DNA from: Ruminococcaceae bacterium AM07-15
GTDB lineage: Bacteria; Bacillota; Clostridia; Oscillospirales; Butyricicoccaceae
Length of the DNA stretch: 64,000 bases
Assembly: GCA_003477405.1 (NCBI GenBank)
Contig: QUDE01000003.1
Location: forward strand, 124,001 to 188,000
Direction of reading: 5' to 3'
The position numbers were made by a program, and so were the translations under genes. Under the pieces are notes generated by a model. It worked only from the letters and a program-made list of their open reading frames with translations, was not told the DNA's origin and did no database searches. Shown here in pieces: positions 23,225 through 33,100 of this stretch. Within the stretch, counting starts at the first letter, position 1; each line of letters begins with the position of its first letter.

Positions 23225-23460
23225 AAAAACACCCCCAAAATTGTGGTGTTTTTTGTGTCGAAAAAGCGGCAAAGGCCACTTTGCCGAGTTTTTGCAAGGG
23301 GCTGCATGCACGCCTTTGGCGTACACTGGCCCCTTGAGAAGTGTAAAAACCGGCGCACAAGTTGCCGGTTTTTACGAATTGATAAACGACGGGCCAACAG
23401 ATTCTTTTCGCCATATAGGCTTCCAACCGTCTGCAACACTCCACAATCGGGGTGTTTTTT
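23225..23460 (+). repeat. Dispersed structured element, copy 2
   Basis: The core begins GTGTCGA at 23255. Hairpin 1 is CGGCAAAG/CTTTGCCG, hairpin 2 is CAAGGGGC/GCCCCTTG and hairpin 3 is TAAAAACCGGC/GCCGGTTTTTA with loop CACAAGT. Sequence differs from copies 1 and 3 but pairing is kept, with compensatory changes. The flanks (23225-23254 and 23434-23460) are imperfect inverted copies of each other (AACACC...GGTGTT). It begins three bases after the sirtuin stop. Confidence 0.88.
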
Positions 23461-23461
23461 C

Positions 23462-23517
23462 TTGACATTTCGGTTTAATGATGTTAAACTCAAAATGTGG
23501 TTTAAAGTTATTAGACC
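23462..23517 (+). promoter_or_regulatory. Promoter and operators of the blaI-blaR1-like operon
   Basis: TTGACA 23462-23467 and TAAACT 23485-23490 have 17-bp spacing. A palindrome GTTTAA-TGATG-TTAAAC (23473-23489) covers the spacer and -10. A second imperfect copy, GGTTTA...TAGACC (23499-23517), lies over the start of transcription. This fits autorepression by the BlaI homologue. Confidence 0.78.
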
Positions 23518-23532
23518 AAAGGAGGTGATCAC

Positions 23533-23889
23533 ATGGAACGGAAACTGGGTGTGATGGAAGAGCGGCTGGCCCAGCTGATCTGGGACCATGCCCCACTGCC
23601 CTCCGGCCAGCTGGTAACCCTGTGCAGCGATGCCTTTCAGTGGAAAAAATCCACCACTTACACCATGCTGCGCCGCCTGTGTCAGCAGGGCCTTTTTGAA
23701 AACCGGGACGGGCAGGTGCGTCCCCTGATGAGCCAGGAGGACTTTCTGGCTCTGCAAAGCCAGGATTTTGTGAAAGAGACCTTCGGCGGCTCCCTGCCCC
23801 ATTTTCTTGCCGCCTTTACTTCCCGCACAAAATTGAGTTCTGAGGAAATTGAAAGTCTGGAACAGATGATTCGCCAATGGAAGGAGTGA
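23533..23889 (+). CDS. BlaI/MecI family repressor
   Basis: A 118-aa winged-helix protein: LGVMEERLAQLIWDHAPLPSG, KKSTTYTMLRRLCQQGLF and a helical dimerisation tail. AGGAGG precedes the ATG. It is followed directly by a BlaR1-type peptidase gene whose ribosome site AAGGAG lies at its 3' end. In this family the cognate membrane peptidase leads to repressor cleavage when a cell-wall signal is sensed. Because the partner is frameshifted here, the switch may be inactive. Confidence 0.92.
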   Translation: MERKLGVMEERLAQLIWDHAPLPSGQLVTLCSDAFQWKKSTTYTMLRRLCQQGLFENRDGQVRPLMSQEDFLALQSQDFVKETFGGSLPHFLAAFTSRTKLSSEEIESLEQMIRQWKE

Positions 23890-23894
23890 ACACC

Positions 23895-25149
23895 GTGATG
23901 AAAACTCTCTTTCTGACCCTGAGCCAAGGATGGCTGGAGATTGCTGTGGCCGTGGGCCTCGTGCTTCTGCTGCGGCTTTGTCTCCGTCCCTTCCCCAAGT
24001 ATCTCACCTGCCTTTTGTGGCTGGGTGTGTTGTTTCGCCTTCTCTGTCCTTTTTCTTTGCCAAAAGCCGCAAGTCCTCTCCCGGCCATCCCTGCACCAGT
24101 GATACCTCTGTCCCCAGCCCTCACCGGTGCTCCTCAGCCAGCGCCAGCGACAGGATCTTTCGACTGGCTGGGCCTGCTGTCTCTGCTTTGGCTGATCGGG
24201 CTGACCTTTTTCCTTCTGAAAGGGCTGCTTTCTCTCCTTTCTCTGAAAAAGCGGCTAAAAGGAGCCCAAAAGCTATGTGACAACATCTATGTTTCCTCCC
24301 GCATTCCCACGCCCTTTGTCTTTGGGATTTTCCGGCCTGTGATCCTTCTCCCGACCCACACGCCGGAAGCCATGCGTCCTTTTGTCATCGCTCACGAAAA
24401 GAGCCACATCGCCCGGCTGGATCATGTGTTCAAACCCTTATTCTATCTGGCCGCCTGCATTTATTGGTTCCATCCCCTGGTGTGGGTCGCCTTTTTCATC
24501 TTTTCCCAGGATATGGAGATGGCCTGCGATGAAAAAACCATCCGCTCGTTTTCTTCGGAAGAAAAAAAGGGACTATTCTTTTTCCCTGCTGGCGCTGTCA
24601 GCGCCGGGCCGGGCCGTATTTCCTCCCGCATTCGGACAGGTCAGCCCCCAAAAGCGCATCCGTCGGGTGCTTTCTTTCCGCAAACCCGCTGCCTGGATTC
24701 TGACTCTTCTGACGGCAGGCATCTTGATCCTGTGCCTGTTTTTCCTCTTTAGTCCCCGGTCTTCCCCCTCTGCCCAGGCCGAAAACGGCCGGTATCTGGC
24801 CTTCCTGTCCCAGCCAGATCCTGCCGCTTCCTCCCTCTCTTTGGACAAGGCCCAATGGATCACCGATACCGACACCCAGGAAATGGAGAAAGCCGGGATC
24901 ACTCCGGAAGATATGCCTGGCGGGTTTTATCTCCACAATCCGGAAACCCAATGGGAAAGCGTTTCGGTGAGTCCCCAGGTGACCTGTACTTACCTGGACC
25001 CGGATGGCAATTTTGAAAGCCGGGAATGTGAGGATTTCTCCCAATTTACCCAGTTATTTGAAAGCCAGGATTATTTCCAGGCAAGCCCCTACTGGATCAC
25101 CGTCCAGCAAGGTTCTGTCACGCAGATTCAGCAGCAATATGTACCCTGA
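23895..25149 (+). pseudogene. BlaR1/MecR1-type M56 peptidase, frameshifted
   Basis: The first frame (GTG start 23895, AAGGAG upstream) encodes three or four membrane segments and the M56 zinc site HEKSH with downstream DMEMACDE. After SSEEKK at the A7 run 24562-24568 the frame degenerates and stops at 24752. The plus-one frame continues the family sequence from there (RDYSFSLLALSA, KRIRRVLSFRKPAAW, a last TM helix and a ~120-residue extracytoplasmic tail) to 25149. Removing one A restores a single ~417-codon gene. It may be a mutation, an assembly error, or a transcript-slippage site. Confidence 0.85.
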
Positions 25150-25156
25150 TCCAAAC

Positions 25157-25194
25157 AAAAGAGCGCCCCAGGCCGCAGCCTGGGGCGCTCTTTT
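25157..25194. terminator. Bidirectional terminator between blaR1 and gnd
   Basis: A 12-bp GC-rich stem GAGCGCCCCAGG with its complement is flanked by AAAA and TTTT. Confidence 0.92.
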
Positions 25195-25197
25195 CTG

Positions 25198-26613
25198 TTA
25201 AAACCACTGGCGATGGAACATTCCATCCCGGTCCACCCGCTGGAAGGTATGGGCGCCGAAATAATCCCGCTGGGCCTGGATGAGGGAAGCAGAACCCACC
25301 GGGTCCCGCAGGCCGTCATAATAGCTCAAGGCGCTGGAAAAAGCAGGCAGAGCCACCCCGCTGAGAGCGCCCCAGGCCACCACCTGGCGGAGAGAGAGAA
25401 CATACTCTCCCATCTTCCGGGAAAAAGCCGGATGCAGCAGCAGATTGGACAGATCCGGCTGCTCCTCATAGGCTTTTCGGATTTCATTCAAAAACCGGGC
25501 CCTGATGATGCACCCGCCCCGGAACATGGCGGCCACCCGGTCCAGTTTCAGCTTCCAGCCGTATTCCTGTCCGGCCCGGCTCATCAGAGCAAAACCCTGG
25601 GCATAGGCGCAGACCTTGGCACAATACAGGGCCCGTCGCAGAGTTTCCGCTGCATCCTGCTCCTCTTTCATCACAAAGGCTGCCGTTCCACTTTCCAGCG
25701 CCTGGGCGGCCTTCTGCCGCTCTTCTTCCTGGGCGGAAAGGTACCGGGCAAAGACGGCCTGGGCGATGGTGGGCACCGGCTGGCCCAGATCCAGCCCTTC
25801 CATGGTGGTCCATTTGCCGGTGCCTTTGTTCCCCGCCCGGCCCCGGATCACATCCACCATGGGCTTGCCTGTTTCTTCGTCCCGCTGGGAGAGGATATGG
25901 CCGGTGATCTCCACCAAATAGCTTTCCAGCTCCCCTTGGTTCCATTCTTCAAACAGCGCTGCCAGTTTTTCCGGCGTCCAGCCCGCCCCCCGGCGCAGCA
26001 GATAAACACATTCGGCAATCAGCTGCATATCGGCATATTCAATGCCGTTGTGGACCATTTTCACAAAATGGCCGGCGCCGTCCCCTTCCAGAGGCGTGCA
26101 GCAGGGCTCTCCCTCCGCCTGGGCCGCCGCCGGAAGGAGCAGCGGTGCAATCAGCGGCCACACCTGCTGGGAGCATCCCGGCATAATGGCTGCCCCGTGT
26201 CTGGCCCCTTCCTCGCCGCCGGAGATCCCGGCCCCTACAAAAACGATCCCTTTCTCCCGGCACCGCTTGGCCCGGTTCTGGGTGTCCTTGAAATAGGAGT
26301 TTCCTCCGTCGATAATCACATCCCTCGGCTCCAGCAAAGACAGAAGACTTTCCAGAATCCCATCCACTGCCTGCCCGGCCTTGACCATCAGAATGATTTT
26401 CCGGGGCCGCTCCAAAGCACTGCACAGCTCTTCCAGGGTGTAAAAGGGATGCAGATTCTCTCCTTCATACCCCTTCAGGCGCTCATCGGTCACCTGGGCG
26501 GTGCGGTTATAGATCCCCAGACACACACCCTTTTCCCCCAACTGCTGGGCCAGATTCCAGCCCATCACACCCAGGCCGATGAGCCCGCCCTGACAGTTTT
26601 TTTCCCTTTTCAT
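25198..26613 (-). CDS. gnd: 6-phosphogluconate dehydrogenase (decarboxylating)
   Basis: A 471-aa protein oxidising 6-phosphogluconate to ribulose 5-phosphate and CO2. Seen: GLIGLGVMGWNLA dinucleotide fold with YNRT, a catalytic-region GGEEGARHGAAIMPG, the substrate Lys/Asn segment KMVHNGIEYADMQ, and GNKGTGKWT. The start is ATG 26613 with GGGG eight bases upstream; only 2 nt separate it from the gntK stop, so they form a gluconate utilisation operon. NAD versus NADP preference is not decidable by eye. Confidence 0.96.
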   Translation of the reverse strand: MKREKNCQGGLIGLGVMGWNLAQQLGEKGVCLGIYNRTAQVTDERLKGYEGENLHPFYTLEELCSALERPRKIILMVKAGQAVDGILESLLSLLEPRDVIIDGGNSYFKDTQNRAKRCREKGIVFVGAGISGGEEGARHGAAIMPGCSQQVWPLIAPLLLPAAAQAEGEPCCTPLEGDGAGHFVKMVHNGIEYADMQLIAECVYLLRRGAGWTPEKLAALFEEWNQGELESYLVEITGHILSQRDEETGKPMVDVIRGRAGNKGTGKWTTMEGLDLGQPVPTIAQAVFARYLSAQEEERQKAAQALESGTAAFVMKEEQDAAETLRRALYCAKVCAYAQGFALMSRAGQEYGWKLKLDRVAAMFRGGCIIRARFLNEIRKAYEEQPDLSNLLLHPAFSRKMGEYVLSLRQVVAWGALSGVALPAFSSALSYYDGLRDPVGSASLIQAQRDYFGAHTFQRVDRDGMFHRQWF

Positions 26614-26615
26614 GA

Positions 26616-28094
26616 TCATTCCCCTTTCCCTTGTTCCAAACGGCGGTATAGCTCCTGGTAGCGGCCATAGGCCTCCTGCCACGGGCCCCTGGCTTCCTTC
26701 CGGGGTTCATAGCGGCGCACCGGTTCCATCCCCTCCAGCAACTGACCAAACTGCACTTTTCCCCGGTTTTCCATGGCCAAGTAGGCCGCTCCCAGCAAAG
26801 TGGACTCGGTCTCCCGGGGCACCTGGATGGAACAATCAAAGAGATCGGCCTGCATCTGAAGCCATACCGCGGAGCGGGCATAGCCGCCCCCGGCCACCAG
26901 CTCTCCCGGGACAAATCCCCGCTCTCCCAACAGCCGGTAAATACTGTACATCCGGAAAAGCACCCCTTCCATGGCAGCCCGGGCCATATGCTCGATACCG
27001 TGGAAAGGACGCAGGCCGTGCATCCCGCCAGTTGCGGCACTGTTCCAATCGGGGGAACGCTCGCCGGTAAGGGCCGGGGACATCACCAGCCCCTCACATC
27101 CCACCGGCACTTTTTCGGCCCACTGGTCAAACAGGGCATAAGCTCCCGCCTGGCTTCCGCCCAGGGGTACAAGGAATCGGTCCCGCAGCCATTTGAGCAC
27201 CAGTCCCCCATTGTTGATAGAGCCACCTACCGCCCACATCTCCGGCCGGAAGGCATAGCACCAAAGGCTCAGCCCCTCGTCTTCATAGGGCACAGGAAGC
27301 ATGGTTCGCAAAGCGCCGCTGGTGCCGATATTGGTGGTCATTCTTTCTTGCGAAAAGACCCCTGCTCCCACATTGGCCAGCACACCATCGGTGGCCCCCA
27401 GCACAAAGGGAGTATCTGCCGGAATCCCCAGCTTTCCCGCCATAACGGCAGGCAGTGGCGGAAGAGCGCTGGTGCAAGGACGCAACGCCCCCAAACGGCT
27501 TTTTTCTGTCCCCACCAGAGCCAGCATCTCTTTCTCCCATTCTCCCCGGCCCATGTGAAGCAGCCCCATGGAGGATGCGTCGGACAGATCCACCATATTT
27601 TCTCCCCACAGCCGATGCACCAGAAATTCCTTCAGCGTTACAAAATGGGCGGCTTTTTCCCACACCTGGGGCCGGTGGTTCTTCAGCCAAAGCATTTTGG
27701 CCGCCGGGCTCATGGGGTGAGAAAAGCGGCAGCCGGTCTTTTTGTAAAGGGAAGGAGCCTGAGGCAGACTGCCCAGCATCTTCCCTTCCCCTGCGGCCCG
27801 GCTATCGGCCCAGGTGAAAACCGGAGTCAAGGAATTCCAATCCTCGTCCACCGCCAAAAGGGAATGCATATAAACACTGAGCCCCACGCCCTGGGGCTTT
27901 CCCTTTGCAGCGCACTGGGTCAAAGCCCTGCAAAAGGCCTGCCACACCTCTTCCGGGTCCTGCTCGGCCGCTCCCTGGGTGTCGGTAAACAGGTTCAGCT
28001 CCTGCTGGCTCATCCACAGCCGCCGGCCCGCTTCGTCAAAGGCCCCGCACCGCAGGCTGGAGGTGCCAATGTCCACACCAAAGTAAACTTCCAT
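26616..28094 (-). CDS. gntK: Gluconokinase, FGGY family
   Basis: A 492-aa carbohydrate kinase: GVDIGTSSLRCGAFD phosphate loop, AAEQDPEEVWQA, TWADSRA, GATDGVLANVGAG, TTNIGTSGALR and GGSINNGG, as in gluconate/xylulose FGGY kinases. Placement before gnd supports gluconate as substrate: kinase then dehydrogenase feed gluconate into the pentose phosphate pathway. No gluconate permease or GntR regulator is adjacent. The promoter would lie in the AT-rich 28095-28215 stretch beside the DnaA boxes. Confidence 0.93.
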   Translation of the reverse strand: MEVYFGVDIGTSSLRCGAFDEAGRRLWMSQQELNLFTDTQGAAEQDPEEVWQAFCRALTQCAAKGKPQGVGLSVYMHSLLAVDEDWNSLTPVFTWADSRAAGEGKMLGSLPQAPSLYKKTGCRFSHPMSPAAKMLWLKNHRPQVWEKAAHFVTLKEFLVHRLWGENMVDLSDASSMGLLHMGRGEWEKEMLALVGTEKSRLGALRPCTSALPPLPAVMAGKLGIPADTPFVLGATDGVLANVGAGVFSQERMTTNIGTSGALRTMLPVPYEDEGLSLWCYAFRPEMWAVGGSINNGGLVLKWLRDRFLVPLGGSQAGAYALFDQWAEKVPVGCEGLVMSPALTGERSPDWNSAATGGMHGLRPFHGIEHMARAAMEGVLFRMYSIYRLLGERGFVPGELVAGGGYARSAVWLQMQADLFDCSIQVPRETESTLLGAAYLAMENRGKVQFGQLLEGMEPVRRYEPRKEARGPWQEAYGRYQELYRRLEQGKGE

Positions 28095-28219
28095 GGGTTC
28101 CTCCCTTCAAACTTTGCTTTTTTTGCTTTCTTTTCTTTTTCTCTTGACAAAAAGAGCTTAGTTGTAAAGTTTTGATTACTTTTTGTTGAATTTTCGACAT
28201 CTTTCCCCTTCTTTTTCCC
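28095..28219. other. AT-rich spacer beside the DnaA boxes
   Basis: A T-rich run with TTGACA, TTTTGATT and TTGAATTTT motifs and no gene. It could act as a DNA-unwinding segment or simply hold the gntK promoter. Confidence 0.4.
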
Positions 28220-28341
28220 TTATCCACAGATTGGGGATAAAAGAAGGAATCTTGTGCTGTCAACAAGTTGTCCACAGTATCCACAGAGTTGTCCACAGTT
28301 TACACCCTGTTGCCCACAACAGCCTATTCGCCCGTGTATAA
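28220..28341. promoter_or_regulatory. DnaA-box cluster
   Basis: A perfect TTATCCACA at 28220-28228 and a TTATCCCCA on the minus strand at 28232-28240. Then TTGTCCACA at 28268-28276 and 28289-28297, GTATCCACA at 28277-28285, TTGCCCACA at 28310-28318, and TTATACACG on the minus strand at 28333-28341. At least five are within one mismatch of the DnaA consensus. An AT-rich stretch lies to the left. No dnaA, dnaN or parAB gene is near, so it may be a DnaA titration/regulatory cluster or an origin relocated from dnaA. Confidence 0.8.
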
Positions 28342-28364
28342 ACAGGATGTTATGAAAGCTTTTT

Positions 28365-29885
28365 TCAATAAAAGCGTTCTTTGTCCATGGAACGGAATTG
28401 AACGGCCTCGGCAATGTGCTCGGCCCCCACCTGTTCGCTCCCCGCCAGATCGGCGATGGTGCGGGCCACCTTCAGCACCCGGTCATAGGATCGGGCCGTC
28501 AGGCCCAGGGTCTGAAAAGCCGCCCGCAAAAGCTGTTCTCCCTCCCGGTCCGGCCGGCAATACCGGTCCATCAGCCCAGGCGTCAGACGGCTGTTGCAAT
28601 GGATGCCCGAGCCCTGGTACCGCTCCTGCTGGATGCGCCGGGCCTTGTTGACCCGTTCCCGGATGCTGGCGGAAGGCTCTGCCGGTTTCCGTTGCCGCAA
28701 TTCCTCATAGCCCACCGAAGGCACTTCCACATGGATGTCGATCCGGTCCAGCAGCGGCCCGGAGATCTTCTGCCGGTAACGGCGCACCGACTGTTCCGAA
28801 CAGGTGCACCGGCCGGAAGGATGGCCGTAATAGCCGCATTTGCAGGGGTTCATGGCGCACACCAGCATAAACCGGCTGGGATAGGAACAGGCTCCCGCCA
28901 CCCGGGAGATGGTGACCACCCCATCCTCCAAGGGCTGACGCAGCACCTCCAATGCATCCCGCCGGAACTCCGGCAGCTCATCCAGAAAAAGCACCCCGTT
29001 ATGGGCCAGAGAGATCTCCCCGGGCCGGGGATTTTTCCCGCCGCCCGACAGACCGGCAGCCGAAACGGTGTGATGAGGTGCACGGAAGGGACGGCTGACC
29101 ACCATGGGTTCTCCCGGCTCCATCAGCCCGGCCACCGAAAAGATCTTGGTGGTCTCCAGGGCTTCTTCATAGGAAAGATCAGGGAGGATGGAGGGCAGAC
29201 GCCGGGCCAGCATGCTCTTGCCAGCTCCCGGCGGACCGATGAGCAGCACATGATGAGAACCGGCGGCGGCCACCTCCAGCGCCCGCTTGACGCTTTCCTG
29301 GCCCATCACCTCAGAAAAATCCGGCCCCTCTTCCCGCCGCCCGGCATAATCATAAGGCGGCAGCGGCTGGAGCTTTGCTTCTCCCCGCAGATAGTCCACC
29401 AGCTCTTTCACATGGGACACGGGAATGACCTTCACTCCCGCCGCCACCGAGGCTTCCGCCCCATTCTCCCGGGGCACAAACAGGGTATCCACTCCCTCTT
29501 CCCCCAAGGCCAGGGCCATGGGCAGCACACCGGTCACCGGCCGCAGCGCCCCATCCAGACTCAGTTCCCCCAGAAAGGCCTGCCGGGGGCTCACCGCCGG
29601 GATCTGCCCCGATGCCCACAGAATCCCCAGCAGAATGGGAAGATCATACACCGGCCCTTCCTTTTTCAGGTCGGCCGGAGCCAGGTTGACGGTGATGCGC
29701 CGCAGGGGAAAATCAAAACCGCAATTTTTCACAGCTGAGCGCACCCGATCCCGGGCCTCCTTCACCGAAGCGTCGGGCAGGCCCACGATCTCAAAAGCAG
29801 GCAGACCGTTGGCCAGGTCGCATTCGCACAAAACCGGCACCCCCTGAATCCCCCGCAATCCGGCGGCCATGACCTTGGATACCAT
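28365..29885 (-). CDS. comM: YifB/ComM family Mg-chelatase-like AAA+ ATPase
   Basis: A 506-aa protein. An N-terminal Lon-like domain (LANGLPAFEIVGLPDASVKEARDR) is followed by an AAA+ domain with GPPGAGKSMLARRLPSILP, PFRAPHHTVS and LFLDELPEF. A Cys cluster (NPCKCGYYGHPSGRCTC) is typical of the family. ComM is a hexameric helicase promoting branch migration during natural transformation. The start at 29885 (MVSKVMA) has AAGGAG nine bases upstream. Confidence 0.95.
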   Translation of the reverse strand: MVSKVMAAGLRGIQGVPVLCECDLANGLPAFEIVGLPDASVKEARDRVRSAVKNCGFDFPLRRITVNLAPADLKKEGPVYDLPILLGILWASGQIPAVSPRQAFLGELSLDGALRPVTGVLPMALALGEEGVDTLFVPRENGAEASVAAGVKVIPVSHVKELVDYLRGEAKLQPLPPYDYAGRREEGPDFSEVMGQESVKRALEVAAAGSHHVLLIGPPGAGKSMLARRLPSILPDLSYEEALETTKIFSVAGLMEPGEPMVVSRPFRAPHHTVSAAGLSGGGKNPRPGEISLAHNGVLFLDELPEFRRDALEVLRQPLEDGVVTISRVAGACSYPSRFMLVCAMNPCKCGYYGHPSGRCTCSEQSVRRYRQKISGPLLDRIDIHVEVPSVGYEELRQRKPAEPSASIRERVNKARRIQQERYQGSGIHCNSRLTPGLMDRYCRPDREGEQLLRAAFQTLGLTARSYDRVLKVARTIADLAGSEQVGAEHIAEAVQFRSMDKERFY

Positions 29886-29941
29886 CCTTCCTCTCTCCTT
29901 CCCCGCTTTCTTTCTGAAAGCTTCCAATTTCCTCTGCATCC

Positions 29942-29970
29942 ATGATACAATAGCGCCTCGCCGGTGTCAA
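29942..29970 (-). promoter_or_regulatory. comM promoter
   Basis: Minus-strand TTGACA (29970-29965) and TATCAT (29947-29942) have a 17-bp spacer. Confidence 0.75.
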
Positions 29971-30074
29971 ACGCCCTATTTTTTCGGTTTTTCCCCCATG
30001 CTTCCCCCTTCTTCCACCAGCTTTTCGGTTTTTCCCCAGGGAGCCAAAATTTTTTCACTATTTCCGGTGTTCTG

Positions 30075-30143
30075 TTCACTTCAGTGAATTTTTTATTTTT
30101 TTACCCGCCTTTTGTGGACACTTGGGAAAGAATCTGCTAAAAT
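30075..30143 (+). promoter_or_regulatory. nifJ promoter with upstream palindrome
   Basis: TGGACA 30115-30120 and TAAAAT 30138-30143 have a 17-bp spacer. A palindrome TTCACT-TC-AGTGAA at 30075-30088 lies 26 bp above the -35 and may be an operator. The remainder of 29971-30194 is T-rich without other features. Confidence 0.7.
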
Positions 30144-30194
30144 AGATACGGTTATTTAGGTAGCTTTCATATATTTTTGAAGGAGGAGATCCCC

Positions 30195-33100
30195 ATGGCT
30201 AGAAAAATGAAATCCATGGACGGTAACACCGCTGCGGCTCATGTGTCCTATGCGTTCACAGATGTCGCTGCGATTTACCCCATCACTCCCTCGTCCGTAA
30301 TGGCTGACTTGGCCGACCAGTGGTCTGCCAATGGTCAGAAGAACATTTTCGGACAGGAAGTCCGCGTCGTTGAGATGCAGTCCGAGGCTGGCGCTGCTGG
30401 CGCTGTCCACGGCTCTCTGGCGGCTGGTGCGCTGACCACCACCTACACCGCTTCCCAGGGCCTGCTGCTGATGATCCCCAACATGTACAAGATTGCCGGC
30501 GAGCTGCTGCCGGGCGTCATTCATTGCTCCGCCCGTGCTCTGGCTTCCCATGCTCTGTCCATCTTCGGCGACCATCAGGATGTTATGGCTTGCCGCCAGA
30601 CTGGCTTTGCCATGCTGGCCAGCACCAATCCCCAGGAAGTAATGGACCTGGGCGCTGTCGCCCATCTGTCCGCCATCAAGGGCCGCGTTCCCTTCCTGCA
30701 TTTCTTCGACGGTTTCCGCACCTCTCACGAGATCCAGAAGGTGGCTCAGTGGGATTACGAAGACCTGAAGGAAATGGTGGATATGGACGCTGTGCAGGAA
30801 TTCCGTGCCCGCGCCCTCAATCCTGAGCATCCCGTTCTGCGGGGCACCGCTCAGAACCCCGACATCTTCTTCCAGGCCCGCGAAGCTTGCAACCCCTACT
30901 ATGAAGCCATCCCCGGCATCGTAGAGGAATACATGAACAAGGTCAACGAGAAGATCGGCACCAACTATCAGCTGTTCAACTACTATGGCGCTGCCGATGC
31001 CGAGCATGTCATCGTGGCTATGGGCTCTGTGTGCGACACCATCGAAGAAGTCATCGACTACAAGATGGCTCATGGCGAGAAGGTGGGCCTGCTGAAGGTT
31101 CGTCTGTATCGTCCCTTCGTGGCTGAGAAGTTCGCCGCTGCTCTGCCTGAGAGCGTCAAGACCATCTCCGTTCTGGACCGCACCAAGGAGCCTGGCTCTC
31201 TGGGCGAGCCTCTGTATCTGGATGTTGTGGCCGCTCTGCAGCAGGCCGGCCGGAACATCGATGTGATCGGTGGCCGTTACGGTCTGGGCAGCAAGGACAC
31301 TCCCAGCAGCAATATCTTCGCTGTCTATGACAACATGAACAGCAAGGATATGAAGCGCAAGTTCACCATCGGCATCAACGATGATGTAACTGAGCTGTCC
31401 CTGAAGGACCCCGAAAACGCTCCTGACACCACTCCCGAAGGCACCATCTCCTGCAAGTTCTGGGGCCTGGGCGGCGACGGTACTGTGGGCGCCAACAAGA
31501 ACTCCATCAAGATCATCGGTGACCACACCGATATGTATGCTCAGGCATACTTTGACTACGACTCCAAGAAGACAGGCGGTCTGACCGTTTCCCACCTGCG
31601 CTTCGGCAAGTCTCCCATCCGCTCTCCCTATCTGGTCAGCCGTGCGGATTTTGTCGCCTGCCACAACCCCTCTTATGTGGACAAGTACGACATCGTTCAG
31701 GATGTCAAGCCCGGCGGCACTTTCCTGCTCAACTGCCAGTGGAAGCCTGAGGAGCTGGACGCTCATCTGCCCGCTTCCATGAAGAGCTACATTGCCAACA
31801 ACAACATCAAGTTCTACATTGTGGACGCCATCGACAAGGCCCGTGAGATCGGCATGGGCAAGCGTACCAACACCATCCTCCAGTCCGCCTTCTTCAAGCT
31901 GGCCAACATCATCCCCATCGATGACGCTGTTCAGTACATGAAGGAAGCTGCCAAGAAGACCTATGGCCGCAAGGGCGAGGACATCGTTCAGATGAACTAC
32001 AAGGCCATCGACACCGGTGTGGATTCCATCACCGAGATCAATGTGCCCGAGTCCTGGAAGACCGCTGTGGACGCTCCCGTGGAAAAGACCTACGAGGGCA
32101 AGGCCGAGCTGGTGGACTTTGTAAAGGATGTTCTGGTTCCCATCTCTGAGCAGAAGGGCAACCAGCTGCCTGTTTCCACCTTTGAGAAGGCCGCCGATGG
32201 CACCTTCCCCATGGGCGTTTCCGCCTATGAGAAGCGCGGCGTTGCAGTGGATGTTCCCGAGTGGATTCCTGAAAACTGCATCCAGTGCGCCCAGTGCTCC
32301 TTCGTCTGCCCCCATGCCACTATCCGTCCCTATGCTGTGAGCGAGGAAGAAATGAAGAATGCTCCCGCTTCCATGAAGGGCAAGAAGATGATCGGCAAGG
32401 GCTGCGAGAATTACACCTTTGTTATGCAGGTCGATCCTCTGGACTGCATGGGCTGCGGCCTCTGCGCCAACATCTGCCCGGCTCCCAACAAGGCCCTGGT
32501 GATGAAGCCCCTGGCCAGCCAGATGGATCAGCAGGAAGCCTTCGATTACGCTGTCAAGCACATCAGCGAGAAGGATACCGGCCTGTCTGTGGAAACTGTC
32601 AAGGGCAGCCAGTTCAAGCAGCCTCTGCTTGAATTCTCCGGCGCCTGCGCCGGCTGCGTTGAGACCGCCTATGCCCGCCTGATCACTCAGCTGTTCGGCG
32701 ACCGCATGAGCATTGCCAACGCCACTGGTTGTTCCTCCATCTGGGGTGGCAGCGCACCTGCTGTTCCCTACACTGTCAACAAGCAGGGCCGCGGTCCTTC
32801 CTGGGCTAACTCCCTCTTCGAAGACAACGCCGAGTTCGGCCTGGGCATTGCCATCGCCACCCGTCAGCTGCGGGAGCGCCTGGCTGCTAAGGTTGAAAAG
32901 GTGATGGAGAAGGCCGAAGGCTCCCTGAAGGAAGCCTGCCAGACCTATCTGGACACTCAGACCAACAGCGCCGCTTCCCGCAAGGCCACCGATGCCCTGA
33001 TCCCCGAACTGGAGAAGGCTGCTGAGGCTGGCTGCGAGCTGTCCAAGGAGATCCTGAAGGATAAGGACTTCCTGGCTAAGAGAAGCGTGTGGATCTTCGG

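Noticed and set aside
24555..24580. Programmed -1 ribosomal frameshift in the BlaR1-like gene
   Set aside because: The downstream frame is reached by +1 (or -2), not -1. A mutation, assembly error or transcript slippage is more likely.
28036..28296. Minus-strand frame across the DnaA boxes
   Set aside because: Its sequence is a translation of the repeated CCACAG boxes and has no ribosome site or family resemblance.
28220..28341. Definite chromosomal origin oriC
   Set aside because: No dnaA, dnaN, rpmH or parAB genes are nearby and skew was not computed, so only a DnaA-box cluster is claimed.
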